64,000 bases of DNA from Turnera subulata. Lineage: Eukaryota; Streptophyta; Magnoliopsida; Malpighiales; Passifloraceae. This document shows positions 49,401 through 60,973 of this stretch, in pieces. The stretch covers positions 136,709 through 200,708 of the forward strand of contig JAKUCV010003084.1 of assembly GCA_028386065.3 (NCBI GenBank), written 5' to 3'. How positions within the stretch are numbered: the stretch's first letter is position 1; each line of letters begins with the position of its first letter. Made by a program: the position numbers and the translations under genes. The notes under the pieces were generated by a model. It was not told the origin of the DNA. It worked only from the letters and a program-made list of their open reading frames with translations, and ran no database searches.

Positions 49401-50133
49401 TGCCCCGGAAGTGGCTTAGTAAATTGAATCATTGCATTCTACCAAGAGTCGAGAGGGGGCCAAATGTCTTACTCTAGCTCCCAAACACAAATGGTGCTTT
49501 CTCAACAAGATCACTCCACGAGGTCTTGGAAACTCATAACTAGAACCCGAAGGAGAAAATCTGGGAGCTTATTTGGAAATGGAGGGGGCCGCAAAGAGTT
49601 TGTACGTTTCTTTGGCTGCTTGCGCATAAAAAATTAATGACAAACTCTTTTATAGCTCATAGGCACTTCACAACTTCTGACCTATGCCCAATATGCATGT
49701 CTGATGGGGAAATTGCCTTACATATGGTAAGAGATTGTGCAGGAATGAAGCCAATTTGGTGGGCTGCTAGTAACCAACAACTTGATGATCAATTTTTCAG
49801 ATTAGGATTGAAGGATTGGATTATGTATAATCTCTTAAACAAGGCCCGGTTACCAGGATGGGAGATGACCTTTGTTGTGACGCGCTGGAAGGTATGGACT
49901 TGGTGCAATCAATCCCTCTTTGAGAAAGATCTTGAGCCTGTGGTAAATCCTATTAATATTATCAGGTTTACTGCTGCCAGTTTTATTCATGCTGAGAGGT
50001 TTGCGAATGAAGCATCGAGGCATGAACTTATGGTCTTGTCCTGCCCCGCTAAAATGGCAGCTCCCTGAACGTGGTGAATGGAAATTGAATGTATCTGGGC
50101 AGCTTGATATATCCGGGAAAGCAGCCTTGATGG
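46498..50133 (+). pseudogene. LINE-2 ORF2: endonuclease, reverse transcriptase, zinc region, partial RNase H
   Basis: ATG at 46498 (MISVIAWNCQGAGKK). The apurinic-type endonuclease has VELRISG, LLGGDFNAIL (about 46903-46930) and SDHCP (47119-47133); two frameshifts lie near 46990-47100. The RT frame is open 47084-49276: APGSNGLHALFFQ, PIGLCNVLYKMITK, FVPGRQITDNI, KIDLEKAYDRLRW, GIRQADPISPYIF and the catalytic FFVDDLL (about 48491), with Val where Ala is usual. A stop follows at 49276, then the zinc-binding region (FLWLLAHKKLMTNS, CPICMSDGEIALHMVRDC) at about 49600-49740 and an RNase H start (EWKLNVSG) near 50070. Truncated at about 50133. Confidence 0.88.
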
Positions 50134-50526
50134 GAGGTGATGCACACGCAATATGCATAGTTTTAGGCATGATATGTGCCCATTCTTTCATGATTATATG
50201 CCTCCTATGCATAATTCCGTCATATTTCCAGTAATCCCACCCCTAACTGCATGATTAGTGATTTCAGGTGCATTTCGACCAATTTGGGAAGATTTCATTG
50301 AAGAATTTGAAGAAACAGCCTCTGCCACGGCATGAGCCTGTTGCAGAACCCTTGAGGCTGTCCCTGAGGCTGTTGTTCATTACGAACCCAATTAAAAGCA
50401 TAATTCCACCTGCAAATCGCAAAATTTCCACTAAGGCTCATTGTCCCCGATCGTTTCCAAGAAGTCTTCATGACACCTCATTATCAGCAGTAGAGGCAGA
50501 AACCAACCAAAGAAGAAGTCAAAGGA
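50134..50526. other. Unassigned repeat-like DNA after LINE-2
   Basis: It begins TGATGCACACGC, similar to the TGATGTGCATG starts of gypsy LTRs in this window, so it may be an LTR fragment. It contains repeated CTTGAGGCTGTCCCTGAGG words (about 50352). A 141-codon + frame (50268-50693) crosses into the next repeat and is not convincing as a gene. Confidence 0.35.
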
Positions 50527-52448
50527 GGACTGCCTCCACTACACAAGGATCCCCCCTTGAGATTTCTAAACCTTCACTAACCTTGGTTTTTCACGGGTTC
50601 AACCAAAAACCCCTTAATACAAGTTTTTTCCTTAGGCTCGACTCAAACCTAAACACTCACCACAAAGCTCACCCAACCTTTGCTTTTATATAAACACTCA
50701 GAATAATACAGAAGCTATCACTAAGTACATGTACTTGCTTTTTCCAAAAGATTGCTAAGTATGTGAACAAGGAAAAAAGCTTCTCTTTCTCTTTTTACTT
50801 CTCTTGAGAACTGTAGGCTTTTGCTCTAACTCAAAATCTCAGTATGGCAGTTCTGAAGATCTCCTTGAGTCAGCATCTCTTTATATATAGGTAGGAGGGA
50901 TGATTTCAATTCAAAAGATCCGTTACATGTCCCTTTCATTTCGGCCAGTTTTATTGTCAGTAGTGCCAGAGTGTCAACGGTTTTCTTTCCTGTTGTCCCA
51001 TTCAAGTTTTGACACGAGACACACCAGATTGTAGCTTTTTGTCATTGATGTCATTGTTTAGCATAGTCCTAGGTTGGTCCTAGGAAGTTTGAATTCAGCT
51101 GTCTTTTGATCATTTTAAGGTTGCTTTAATCATAGAATCAATGTCCAGCAATAGTAGGTACTAGGTTTGTTGACCAATCCTATTAAGGATTAAACAAACA
51201 TGAGTGGCATGGGAGTTTGCACATGAAAGCGACATGAAAGCTACCCATCATGCTCCAAAACCAATCCCACGCACTCTTCTTCCAATGCTTGATTTGATCA
51301 CGGGTTGGCATACATCATGTGAGCTGCAATTCTTGGTTAGGCACAACACATGCTACACATAGGTTTGTCATAATCAAAATCTAGTTAGCTTGTTTAGCAT
51401 ATAATATAATGGGACAATTATTAGCATAGTTAATTGCACTTAAAGGCATATTATAATAGTATAATTAATGTCTCAATTTAGTGCATGCCTTATGCTGCTT
51501 AACTCAATTAATTAGCCTTAAATAACTTACTAATCATCATCTGATTCATAAAATGATAAGCTTCTCTTGAATTTGAGAGAGAATGAGAGAATGAGAGAAT
51601 GAGAGAGTGTGAATGTGTCCTTTCTTCCTAGAATGCCCAACTATTTACAGGCTCCAAGAAAGGGTGGTTAGGATTTCTCTCATTTGAATTCAAAAACTAG
51701 GATCTAATCTACTTAAATTCAAAAATAACCTTGTGAATTTAATTACAAAGATAAATAACAAATAAATCCTCCTATTTTGAATTCAAACAATATCTTCAAA
51801 ATATCCTGAAAGATAATCTTGGATAATGGGATTTTGAACTTCTGCACAGCCGAAAAAATTCCTCACAGGCAGGTCACGCAAGTGAGAAGATAAATCCTCT
51901 CATTATCTTCCACTCCATCCAAGATAATTGATCAGCTTATCTTTACCTTCCAGAATCTATCCATATCCATCAAATTCTTTCAAATTCAACATGTAATCAT
52001 CAAAATCGAAAGGAAGAGTTTATTAAATCAAAAATAAATGAAAACTAATTAATTAAATAAAAAACTAATAAATCAAAGCCCAAAACTATTAAATTAATGG
52101 CCTAAATATGTGTATAAATCATACACATCAACACCCCCAAAATTGAATTTTTGCTTGTCCCTAAGCAAAATCAGTGAAAATTAAGGACAAGGGTGAAAAA
52201 CTACACTTCTTAAATCTGCTGAAATTGAAAATAGTAATGCACAGGATCGCCGTATAAGTTGTAAAAGGGGTGCCAACCCAACCTATTCCTCAATTCAAAT
52301 ACCAAAAACATGCAGTCCCAAATTAAACAATTAAAAGGGGTGAATTAACCTTTTCTGATTAAAACCCAATTTGGTGTCTCTAATGCCAAAGTGTTTATGT
52401 GTTTGAGATTTATGTTCAAGAGCTCTATTGAGCAAACTAATTAACACA
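50527..52448 (-). repeat. Composite LTR unit, tandem copy 1
   Basis: Same order of parts as copy 2 (52503-54410). First comes an LTR-like part beginning GGACTGCCTCCACTAC, with a TATA-like TTTATATATAG near 50881. Then unassigned AT-rich DNA, then the U3 half of a family A LTR (about 51540-52132, - orientation). Next to it is that element's polypurine tract (AATTTTGGGGGTGT on -) and some internal sequence to 52448. No coding region. Fifty-four bases (52449-52502) separate the copies. Confidence 0.85.
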
Positions 52449-52502
52449 CAAGGAGGAAGGGTTAGAGATAATCGAACACACGATTTATAGTGGTTTGCCA
52501 TG

Positions 52503-54410
52503 CAGGACTACCTCCACTACTCAAGGATCCCCCCCTTGAGATTTCTAAACCTTGACTAACCTTAGTTTTCCACGGGTTCAACCAAAAACCCCTTAATACA
52601 AGTTTTTTTCTTTAGGCTCAACTCAAACCTAAACACTTACCATAAAGCTCACCCAAGCTTTGCTTTTATATAAACACTCAGAATAATACAAAAGCTATCA
52701 CTAAGTACATGTACTTTGCTTTTTCCAAAAGATTGCTAAGTATGTGAACAAGGAAAAAAATTTCTCTCTCTTTTTACTTCTCTTGAGAACTGTAGGCTTT
52801 TGCTCTAACTCAAAATCTCAGTGTGGCAGTTCTGAAGATCTCCTTGAGTCAGCATTTCTTTGTATATAGGCAGGAGGGATGATTTCAATTCAAAAGATCC
52901 GTTACATGTCCTTTTCGTTCCAGCCAGTTTTATTGTCAGTGGTGCCAGAGTGTCAACAGTCTTCTTCCCTGTTGTCCCTTTCAAGTTTTGGCACGAGACA
53001 CACCAGACTGTAGCTTTTTGTCATTGATGTCATGGTTTAGCATAGTCCTAGGTTGATCCTAGAAAGTTTGAATTCAGCTGCCTTTTGATCAGTTTAAGGT
53101 TGCTTTAATCATAGAATTAGTGTCCAGAAATAGTAGGTACTAGGTTTGTTGACCAATCCCATTAAGGATTAAACAAACATGAGTGGCATGGGAGTTTGCA
53201 CACGAAAGCGACCCATCATGCTCCAAAACCATTCCCACGCACTCTTCTTCCAATGCTAGATTTGATCACGGGTTGGCATACATCATGTGAGCTGCAATTC
53301 TTGGTTAGGCACAACACATGCTACACATAGATTTGTCATAATCAAAATCTAGTTAGCTTGTTTAGCATATAATATAAGGGGACAATTATTAGCATAGTTA
53401 ATTGCACTTAAAGGCATATTATAATAGTATAATTAATGTCTCATTTTAGTGCATGCCTTATGTTGATAAGCTCAATTAATTAGCCTTAAGTAACTTACTA
53501 ATCATCATCCGATTCATAAAATGAAGAGGTTCTCTTGAATTTGAGAGAGAATGAGAGAATGAGAGAGTGTGAATCTGTCCTTTCCTCCTAAAATGCCCAA
53601 GTATTTATAGGCTCCAGGAAAGAGTGGTTAGGATTTCTCTCATTTGAAATCAAAAACTAGGAACTAATCTACTTAAATTCAAAAATAACCTTTTGAATTT
53701 AATTACAAGGATAAATAACAAATAAATCATCCTATTTTGAATTCAAACAATATCTTCAAAATATCCTGAAAGATATTCTTGGATAATGGGATTTTGAACT
53801 TCTGCACAGCCGAAAAAATTTCGCACAGGCAAGTCGCGCAAGTGAGAAGATAAATCCTCTCATTATCTTCCAATCCATCCAAGATAATTAATTAGCTTAT
53901 CTTTATCTTCCAGAATCTATCCATATTCATCAAATTCTTTCAAATTCAACATGTAATCATCAAAATCTAAAGGAAGAGATTATTAAATCAAAAATAAATG
54001 AAAAACTAATTAAGTAAATAAAAAATTAATAAATCAAAGCCCAAAACTATTAAATTAAAGGCCCCAAATATGTGTATAATTCATACACATCAACACCCCC
54101 AAACTTGAATTTTTGCTTGTCCCTAAGCAAAATCAGTGAAAATTAAGGACAAGGGTGAAAAACTACACTTCTTAAATCAGTTCAAATTGAAAATAGTAAT
54201 GCACAGGATCACCGTATAAGTTGTAAAAGGGGTGCCAACCCAACCTATTCCTCAATTCAAATACCAAAAACAAGTTAATCCTAATTTAAACAATTAAAAA
54301 GGGTGAATTAACCTTTTCAGATCAAAACCCGATTTGGTGTCTCTAATGCCAAAGTGTTTATGTGTTTGAGATTTATGTTCAAGAGCTCTATTGAGCAAAC
54401 TAATTAGCAC
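52503..54410 (-). repeat. Composite LTR unit, tandem copy 2
   Basis: It aligns along its whole length with 50527-52448, with scattered substitutions and small indels. Homology stops at AACTAATTAGCAC (54410), where a LINE fragment starts. As both copies include the same internal junction between two LTR families, the junction existed before the duplication. Confidence 0.85.
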
Positions 54411-54411
54411 G

Positions 54412-54957
54412 CGTCTTGGGCGCATTTGGCTTCTCTGGTCAGACTAAGTGTTAATCTCTATAATTTCTTCTTCTGCTCAAGCACTGCACTGTTTCGTTGA
54501 CTGTCCAAGTGAAAAACAAAAAAGTTGCTTTGCATCCTTCATTTATGGCTCAAATTCAGCTCAAGAGCTCTCATCAATTCTCTTCCTAAGCATCACAAAT
54601 TTTGCTTCGATTGTGGGAGCGAAGCCCTGGTGCTTAATAGGTGACTTTAATGTTGTTCGCTCTACTACTGAATCTAGTTCTTCCATTTCGCATTTTTTTG
54701 CTAACATTGCTCAGTTTAACTCATTTCTGATAGCAAATGGATTACTTGACCATCCTTTTACTGGCCCCCTCTATACCTAGACCAATAGACAATTTGATGA
54801 TCCCATCTTCCGAAAGTTAGATCGGTTCTTAGTCAATGCTGAGTGGTTTGTTGATCTCCCTTAGAATTCAGTCACCTTCTCTACTTCTGGGATTTTTGAC
54901 CATTGCCCCATCATGTTTACTAGTTGTACTCCCTTCAAATCTGGTCTAAAGCCATTC
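54412..54957 (+). pseudogene. L1-type LINE endonuclease fragment (LINE-3)
   Basis: The + frame has QALHCFVDCPSEKQ, then KPWCLIGDFNVVRST (endonuclease GDFN box), HPFTGPLYT followed by TAG where Trp is usual, RKLDRFLVNAEWF and GIFDHCPIMFTS (SDHCP-type box with Phe for Ser). It stops abruptly at 54957 (FKSGLKPF) beside telomere-like repeats. No RT follows. Non-functional. Confidence 0.85.
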
Positions 54958-55365
54958 TAAACCTTATAACCCTAAATCTTAGAATTCTAAATCTTAAATC
55001 CTAAAAATTGTAAATCTTTAAAGCTTAATCTCCTAAATCTTATACCTCTAACCCTAAAATCCTAGGGTTTATGGTTTTGAGATCAGAGCTTTAGGATTTG
55101 GGATTTAGGAATTATGTTTTAAGGTTTAAGAATTTAGGGTTTACGTTTTTAGGCTTAAGGGTTTTAGGATATAACGTTTGAGGCTTTTAGGTTTTAAATA
55201 TCAGAATCTCAGGGTTAGAGTTTTAGGGTTTAGAGTTTATAATTTAGGTGTTTGAACTTACAGGTTTAGGATTTAGAATTTTATGTTTTAAGAATTTAGA
55301 ATTTTAGGGTATAAATTTTATGGTTTAAAATTCAAGACTTTTGGGTTTAGTGTGTTAGGATTTGA
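54958..55365. repeat. Degenerate telomere-like repeat, head to head
   Basis: 54958-55063 consists of diverged CCCTAAA-type units (AACCCTAAATCTTAG, CTCTAACCCTAAAATCC). From about 55064 to 55365 the orientation flips to TTTAGGG-type units (GGATTTAGGGTTTAGAG-like). The switch lies at AAAATCCTAGGGTTT. Plant telomeres are TTTAGGG repeats; here few units are perfect, so this is interstitial or derived sequence. Confidence 0.75.
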
Positions 55366-55406
55366 AGTAATTCCGATATTGAATTTATGATTTAGTGACA
55401 AAAAGG

Positions 55407-55988
55407 TAGACCTGGCAATTCGTGTTATCGTGTCGGGATCGTGTCGGGTTGAACAGGTAAATGGGTTCCGATTCTTCACCCCGACCCGACCCATTTAATA
55501 ATTGTGGCGTGTCGTGTCCAACCCGTTTATTATCGTGTCGGGTTCGGGTTGACCAGCGGGTTAGCTATTAAATCTAACAAGCCTAAAAATCAGTTTGAAA
55601 TTATTCTATTTTTCACAAGTTGTTGTTTTTTCTAAGCATATAGGCATATAATTAGATTTTTTTCATATATTAAATAAGAATATAAATTTTAGAATCATAA
55701 TATAATAGTATTTTAAAGCATTTATAAAAATATTTTTGGATAATTTTAGTAACTTTGGCCTTAAATATTAAATAAATATTATATTATATCAGTAAAATAT
55801 CTATACTCAAAATATAATCGGGACAGAAACGGGTACCTACCGGGTTGGCGGGTCAACCCGCTACCTGACCTGCTAATTTTCGTGTCGTGTCGGGTCGACC
55901 CATTTAACTAAACGGGTTGAAAATTTCTGACCTATACCTGCTAAGTTCGTGTCGGGTTGTCGTGTCAATACCCGTTTTGCCAGGTCTA
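55407..55988. mobile_element. hAT-type MITE
   Basis: 582 bases with terminal inverted repeats TAGACCTGGCAA...TTGCCAGGTCTA and a perfect 8-base TSD, CAAAAAGG (55399-55406 and 55989-55996). An 8-bp TSD and TAG-starting TIRs are typical of hAT elements. Subterminal regions contain many copies of CGTGTCGGGT and ACCCG words in both orientations. The middle is AT-rich. No transposase. Confidence 0.9.
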
Positions 55989-55996
55989 CAAAAAGG

Positions 55997-56288
55997 TTCC
56001 TAAACTTTTCCAAATTTATATCAACCCCTCCTGTTAAATTATTTAGCAAAAAGCTAGTAAATTCAGGTAGTTTTTTGTTAAAAGATAAAAGTTCAAGGTA
56101 CCTCTATTCTTGTGTTTTTAGTTCAAGGTCTTTTTGTTGAGAAATGAAAGTTTAAGATACCTCCATTCTAATTTTATTAGTTCAAGTTTTATTAGTCCAA
56201 GAGTTTTTTTTTTAAACTAAAAAAAAAGGGTGGTTAGACTTGCTCCACTTAGGGGATAAAAAGTAATTAAGATTACTAGCAAACAGAA
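55997..56288. other. Non-coding DNA between two DNA elements
   Basis: The recurring word AGTTCAAGGTACCTC / AGTTTAAGATACCTCC suggests another decayed repeat. No gene or clear termini. Confidence 0.4.
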
Positions 56289-56548
56289 GTTTTTCATTGG
56301 GTTCAATACATTTTAATCTTTCCGTTCAACTTGACTTACCCCCAGAAAAAATAAAAAAAAAAATGGAATTTAATCTCCTGAATTCCATTTTTCTCGGCTT
56401 CAACTCTTTGGTTTTACCGATTCGGTTTTCTAATAGAAAATTAACGGAGCTCGTGGATATTTGACACGTGTATTATTTGCGACCGACGATTTGTATCCCT
56501 AATTTCTTTCTTCTTTTTTTTTTCTTTCTTTTTCTACTTGTTTTCTGT

Positions 56549-56684
<136 letters not shown>

Positions 56685-56779
56685 CTCTTCTTCTTTTCTT
56701 CTCTTCTTCTTTGTGTTTTCTCCCGCCACTTTTTTTTGTCTTTTCTTCTTTTATATTTTCTTCTTCTTCTTCTTCAGTT

Positions 56780-57470
56780 TTTTTCTTTTCTTCTTCTCCA
56801 TCCAACCCACGCGTATTTTGGAACACTCCATAGCGCACTACCCATGAGAGGCGGGATTTGATTTGGTTTTCGGGGATGTGGAGCTTGAGGTGAGGAGTAA
56901 GAAGTTGAGTAGTGAGAGTGAATTTGTTGTTTAAGGATTGTGGGGATTTGGGGTTGAGAATTGACAATGATGATTTGGAGGAGGAGGATGAAGAAGATGG
57001 GAACCATGAAGGAGGGGATAATGGGGGTGTTGGCGGGGATGACGAGAATGGTAACGCTAATGGTGGGGAGGAGGAGGGTGATTTTTGTGGGGAGAAGGGG
57101 AATGGGGAAATGGGTATTGCTCCAAAGGCAAAAACGAAGAATGGTTTTGGAGGGAATAGGCGGCTGGGGTTGTTAGGGGCGCAAGTGATGGATTTGAGAG
57201 AAGGTTAATACTTTCTCCTGATTCCTCTGAAATCCTAATTTTCTAGAAATGCAAAGACTTCTCCAGAGAGGGAACTGATGTGTCTAGAATGGAAGTTGAG
57301 AGAAATGTGTGGTTGGAGACTGATGTGTCTAGAATGGAAGTTGAGATTGGAGACTGAGTTGGATGAGGAGAGGAGGGAGAGGAGCGAGAAGGAAGAGATG
57401 GAGTGGAAGGAGATGATGGTGGGGATGCAGATGGAGTATGAGAAGGCAAAGGTGATTGACGGAAACTTGT
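56780..57470 (+). pseudogene. Possible captured gene fragment (trihelix-like C-terminus?) in MULE copy 2
   Basis: A + frame from about 56912 has an acidic Asp/Glu/Gly/Asn-rich stretch, then GEKGNGEMGIAPKAKTKNGF and GGNRRLGLLGAQVMDLRE, ending at 57208. After about 60 bases (possibly an intron remnant) another frame reads ELMCLEWKLREM, repeats MCLEWKLR after a 36-base duplication, and continues as a charged coiled coil (ERRERSEKEEMEWKEMM, QMEYEKAK). Acidic linker plus Glu/Arg-rich coiled coil resembles the C-terminal half of trihelix transcription factors. That is a recollection of the family's appearance, not a proven match. No start, DNA-binding domain or intact frame is present. Confidence 0.4.
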
Positions 57471-57539
57471 TGAAAATTTTTTTTCATAAAAATTTTTTTG
57501 TTTTTTAAAAAATAAAATAAAAGAATTTTTTTAATATCA

Positions 57540-58560
57540 AGCACATAAACAATTTTTGCTGAGTAGAATTATTTTTTTCATTTTTTTATAAAAAAATAAT
57601 TTTTCCTGAGTAGAATTATTTTTAGTCTTTTTCTGTAAAAAAAAATTGTTGAGTAGAATTCATTTTTTCCCGTTTTTTGTAGAAAAGAAAATATTGTTCA
57701 GTAGAATTTTTTTTTTGCCTTCTTAATTTTTTTTTTTATGGATAGAATTCTTCTTAGCCTTCTTTTGTGAAAAAAAAAATAATTCTATTTTTTGCATAGA
57801 ATTTTTTTTCTCTCTTTTTTTAAAACAAATATTTTTCTGTTGGATAGAATTCTTTTTTACCTTTTTTGTCAAAAAATAATTTTTTGTTGAGTAGAATTCT
57901 TTTTTACCTTATTTTGTAAAGAAATTAATTTTTTAGTAGAATTATTTTTAGCATTTTTAATTTTACAAAATATTTTTCTATTGGATAGAATTATTTTTCT
58001 ACCTTTTTTGTAAATTTTTTTTTTGTCGAGTAAAAATAATTTTTTTTGTCTTATTGTGAAAAAATAATTTTTTCTTTAGTATTTTTTTACCTTTTTTGTA
58101 AAAGAATAATTTTTGTTGAGTCGAACTCTTCTTAGCTTTTTTGTTTTTAAAATTTTTTCTTGTTGGATAGAATTCTTTTCTACCATTTTCCGTGAAAAAA
58201 ATTGTTGAGTAGAATTCTTTTTGCATTTTTTGTGAGAAAATATTTTTTTGTTGAGTTGAATTCTTTTTTTCTGAAAAAAATAATTTTTTTGTTGAGTAGA
58301 ATTTTTTTACTTTTTTTGTAAAAGAGTAATTTTTGATGGGTAGAACTCTTTTCAGCCTTTCATTGCTAAAAAAAATATTTTTCTATTGGATAGAATTCTT
58401 GGTTACCTTTTTTTGTAAAAAAATAATTTTTGTTGAATATAATTCTGTTTTAGTTCTTGCTGAGTAGAATTTTTTTTAGCCTTTTTGCTGTAAAAAAATA
58501 ATTTTTGTTGAGTAAAATTCTTGTTTCCCCATTTTTTAGAAAAATAAAACAATTTTTTGC
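57540..58560. repeat. AT-rich degenerate tandem repeat in MULE copy 2
   Basis: Many diverged units of about 55-65 bases with the words GTTGAGTAGAATTCTTTTT, TACCTTTTTTGTAAA and AATAATTTTT. No coding potential. It gives the element an AT-rich arm like that of copy 1. Confidence 0.8.
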
Positions 58561-58755
58561 CATCACCATCAGATGGCTAAAATTTTGCCACATGTCACCT
58601 ATCTATGTATTTCGTTAAAATCAATTGACAGGAGTTAAATCAACTAACGGAAACAAGTTTAATTACGAAATAGTAAAGTTAAAGGGGTTAAATTCCGATT
58701 TTTTTTAGGGGTTAAATGCAGTTTGACCAAAAGTGTATTGAACCCGTTTCTCATT

Positions 58756-59177
58756 ATTGGTAGGCTTTCGTCTGTGAGACTTGTTCCAGTTGGTGGTTTA
58801 TTCCTTCTTCATGATGATGTAACCGGTGTGGCTCTTCCATGCTCTGTCTTAGCAACCGGTGTGGCTCTTCCATGCTCTGTCTTAGCAGTTTAATATCTTG
58901 ATATCGGCCTCCGTGCTATGGTTTCAACCAAAAACAAAAAAAACTTCGAATTTTACGATGTAAAGGAATAGTCTTGGTCATTTCCTAACGAACCGTAGAT
59001 CATAATCATTGGCAAACCATTGCAAATTATTCCAAGGGAATGACAATTAATAATTGTTAATTAGCCTCATTATCGCAAATAAATAATTTTTGGCAAAATT
59101 TCAATTCACAGACTTTAAATAATGGGGCCGAACGACGCCCATGCTTAGAACAAAAAGGACTGCAATAATTGATAAAT
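58756..59177. other. Non-coding DNA with a 33-bp tandem duplication
   Basis: The unit AACCGGTGTGGCTCTTCCAT... (33 bases) occurs at 58821-58853 and again, perfectly, at 58854-58886. No gene was recognised. Confidence 0.6.
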
Positions 59178-59182
59178 ATGGG

Positions 59183-60973
59183 TGATGTGCATGAAATTAC
59201 ATATATTTTACAATACACTGTTGACTTTTGGCCTTGCATTCATTCATTATTCATGCATTTAGTCATTAAATCACTTCTTTTTCTGTCAAAACTATCTTTC
59301 CTCATTCTTGGTTACTTTTAGGTGTAATTTGGTGCAATTTGGAGCTTATTTGGCGATTTTTGGTTCAGCAGCGCCGCTGCCTGTAGAAATGGACCAGACT
59401 GTCAGCAGTGTCGTTGTCGACAAGGAACTCTGATCCGGAATATTATTTTGGTCGATTTGCACCTGCAATCTAGGAGAATCAAGAGGGTGCACTTGAACAC
59501 TCCTTCTATGGAAAGAACTCTATTTTGCCATTTTTATGAAGTTTACTTATTCTCCAAGACTTAGGGTTTTAATTGAAGACTTGAGCTGTATAAATAGAGA
59601 AGAGACAAAACCCTAAAGGAGAAGTTGGCTACAGCTTTGAAGTCGGCAAGAGAATTCTAAAGGCTAGAAGAAAAGTGATTTGCTTTAGGTTTTTATTTGT
59701 GTAATGTCGACAACTCTTGTTTTTATGTTTTTATCTTTCTCCATGAACTAATTCTTCTATCTAGGTTCAAGGGATGTAGCTACAGTATGATGTTTGATTT
59801 ATGATTCATGTTTCCGGTTTCTTTCAATTTGTTCTTGCCTTGATTTGATAATAGAGAGATTAACAGTGTCTGCGGCTTGATCACCCTCAAATAGGGATGG
59901 CAATGGGTCGGGGTCCCCGCGGGGTAATGTTCCCCACCCCCACCCCGTTTTCGAAATGTTCCCCCGTCCCCATCCCCATTCCCCGTTCGTGGGGAAAATT
60001 GCCCCCATCCCCGATCCCCGCGGGGAATCGGATCCCCACGGGGACCCCATTCTCCAATTTGATTGATAAAAATTAGTAAAATATATATATTTTAAAAAGT
60101 AATCAAAGCTAACTTATAAACAAATTTAATTGTTTTGGCTTACATGATTCAAAATATAAGACAAGAAAATTAAACATTGTTACTAGTTCAATGTCTTTAC
60201 TCTTGATTACATACTAGAACACTAAAATAAAATCTAATTATTGCATTCAACTAACTCAACAATTGCATCTAAAAAATTTTGCCTACTCCCCAATTCCAAC
60301 TTATTGGTTAATCGGATAATGACTCAAGGGCATTTTTGTATAATTGCTTATTTCGGGGTCCCCGTGGGTCGGGGGGAGCATTCCCCGCCCCCATTCCCAA
60401 ATTTCCCACGGGGCCAAAACGTTCCCCGTCCCCACCCCCGCGGGGGGAAAATTGCCCCCATCCCCGTTCCCCATTCGGGGATTCCCCGCGGATTTCCCGT
60501 TAACAGATACCCATTGCCATCCCAACCCTCAAATACTATCCTAGACACCTTAGTGATGCACCTAACGGAGAAACTAAGAACTCAGACCGTTCTATATCAG
60601 GCCTTTGCCTTATCAATTGTCGAAAGAGATTTTTTAGGGTAGTTGAAGATAACAGCGCCTAGCACAGCGGCACTGTGCCCTAGGAAAGAGCTTCACTGAC
60701 GAAAGCAGGTTGTTCCAAAACTAGGGTAGTTTTACAATTGCATGTGACAGTAGTTGTAAACACTTTGGGTCAGGTAGCCCTTCAAGGTAGGTGAATTAAA
60801 GCACCAGAATATTAAATTGTAGTTAGACAATGACGCTGTAATGAACCCCGGACAACCTAGTTCTCCATCCACTGTGTTTTCCTCCTAATCGACATCACTC
60901 TCTTAATTTCTGATCTGCTTGTGTGATTGATTCTATTTATTATCTCGCTCTCCTTTATTTCGTGCTATTTACT
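59183..60973 (+). repeat. 5' LTR remnant, interrupted by a MITE, U5 end missing
   Basis: Apart from the 642 bases of MITE plus TSD, it matches 62518-63655 of the 3' LTR. Homology ends at GTGCTATTTACT (60973); the last roughly 170 bases and the PBS are absent, replaced by internal 3' sequence. A TATA-like TATAAATAGA (about 59589) is conserved in both copies. Confidence 0.85.
59892..60525. mobile_element. GC-rich hAT-type MITE in the 5' LTR
   Basis: Terminal inverted repeats TAGGGATGGCAATGGG and CCCATTGCCATCCCAA (last bases diverged) are flanked by the perfect 8-base TSD CCCTCAAA (59884-59891, 60526-60533). The 3' LTR shows the empty site (CCCTCAAACAC). Both arms are dense in GGGG/CCCC runs around CCCCGCGGGG, and the middle is AT-rich. 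No coding capacity; the open frames across it follow from base composition. Confidence 0.9.

Larger units (their letters stand above)
44371..50133 (+). mobile_element. Near full-length L1-type LINE (LINE-2), 3' end truncated
   Basis: ORF1 (from 44392), spacer, then ORF2 with endonuclease, RT, zinc-binding region and the beginning of RNase H. No poly(A) tail is found: the similarity stops near 50133, where unrelated repeat DNA starts. The order and the ORF1 zinc knuckle fit plant L1 LINEs. ORF2 retains a 730-codon open stretch, so decay is moderate. It lies head to head with LINE-1, separated by an LTR fragment. Confidence 0.88.

Noticed and set aside
50268..50693. 141-codon + frame
   Set aside because: It spans the junction between two unrelated repeats and has no recognisable domain.
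59799..60642. Gly/Trp/Pro-rich frames across the GC-rich MITE
   Set aside because: They result from GGGG/CCCC repeats of a non-coding MITE on both strands.
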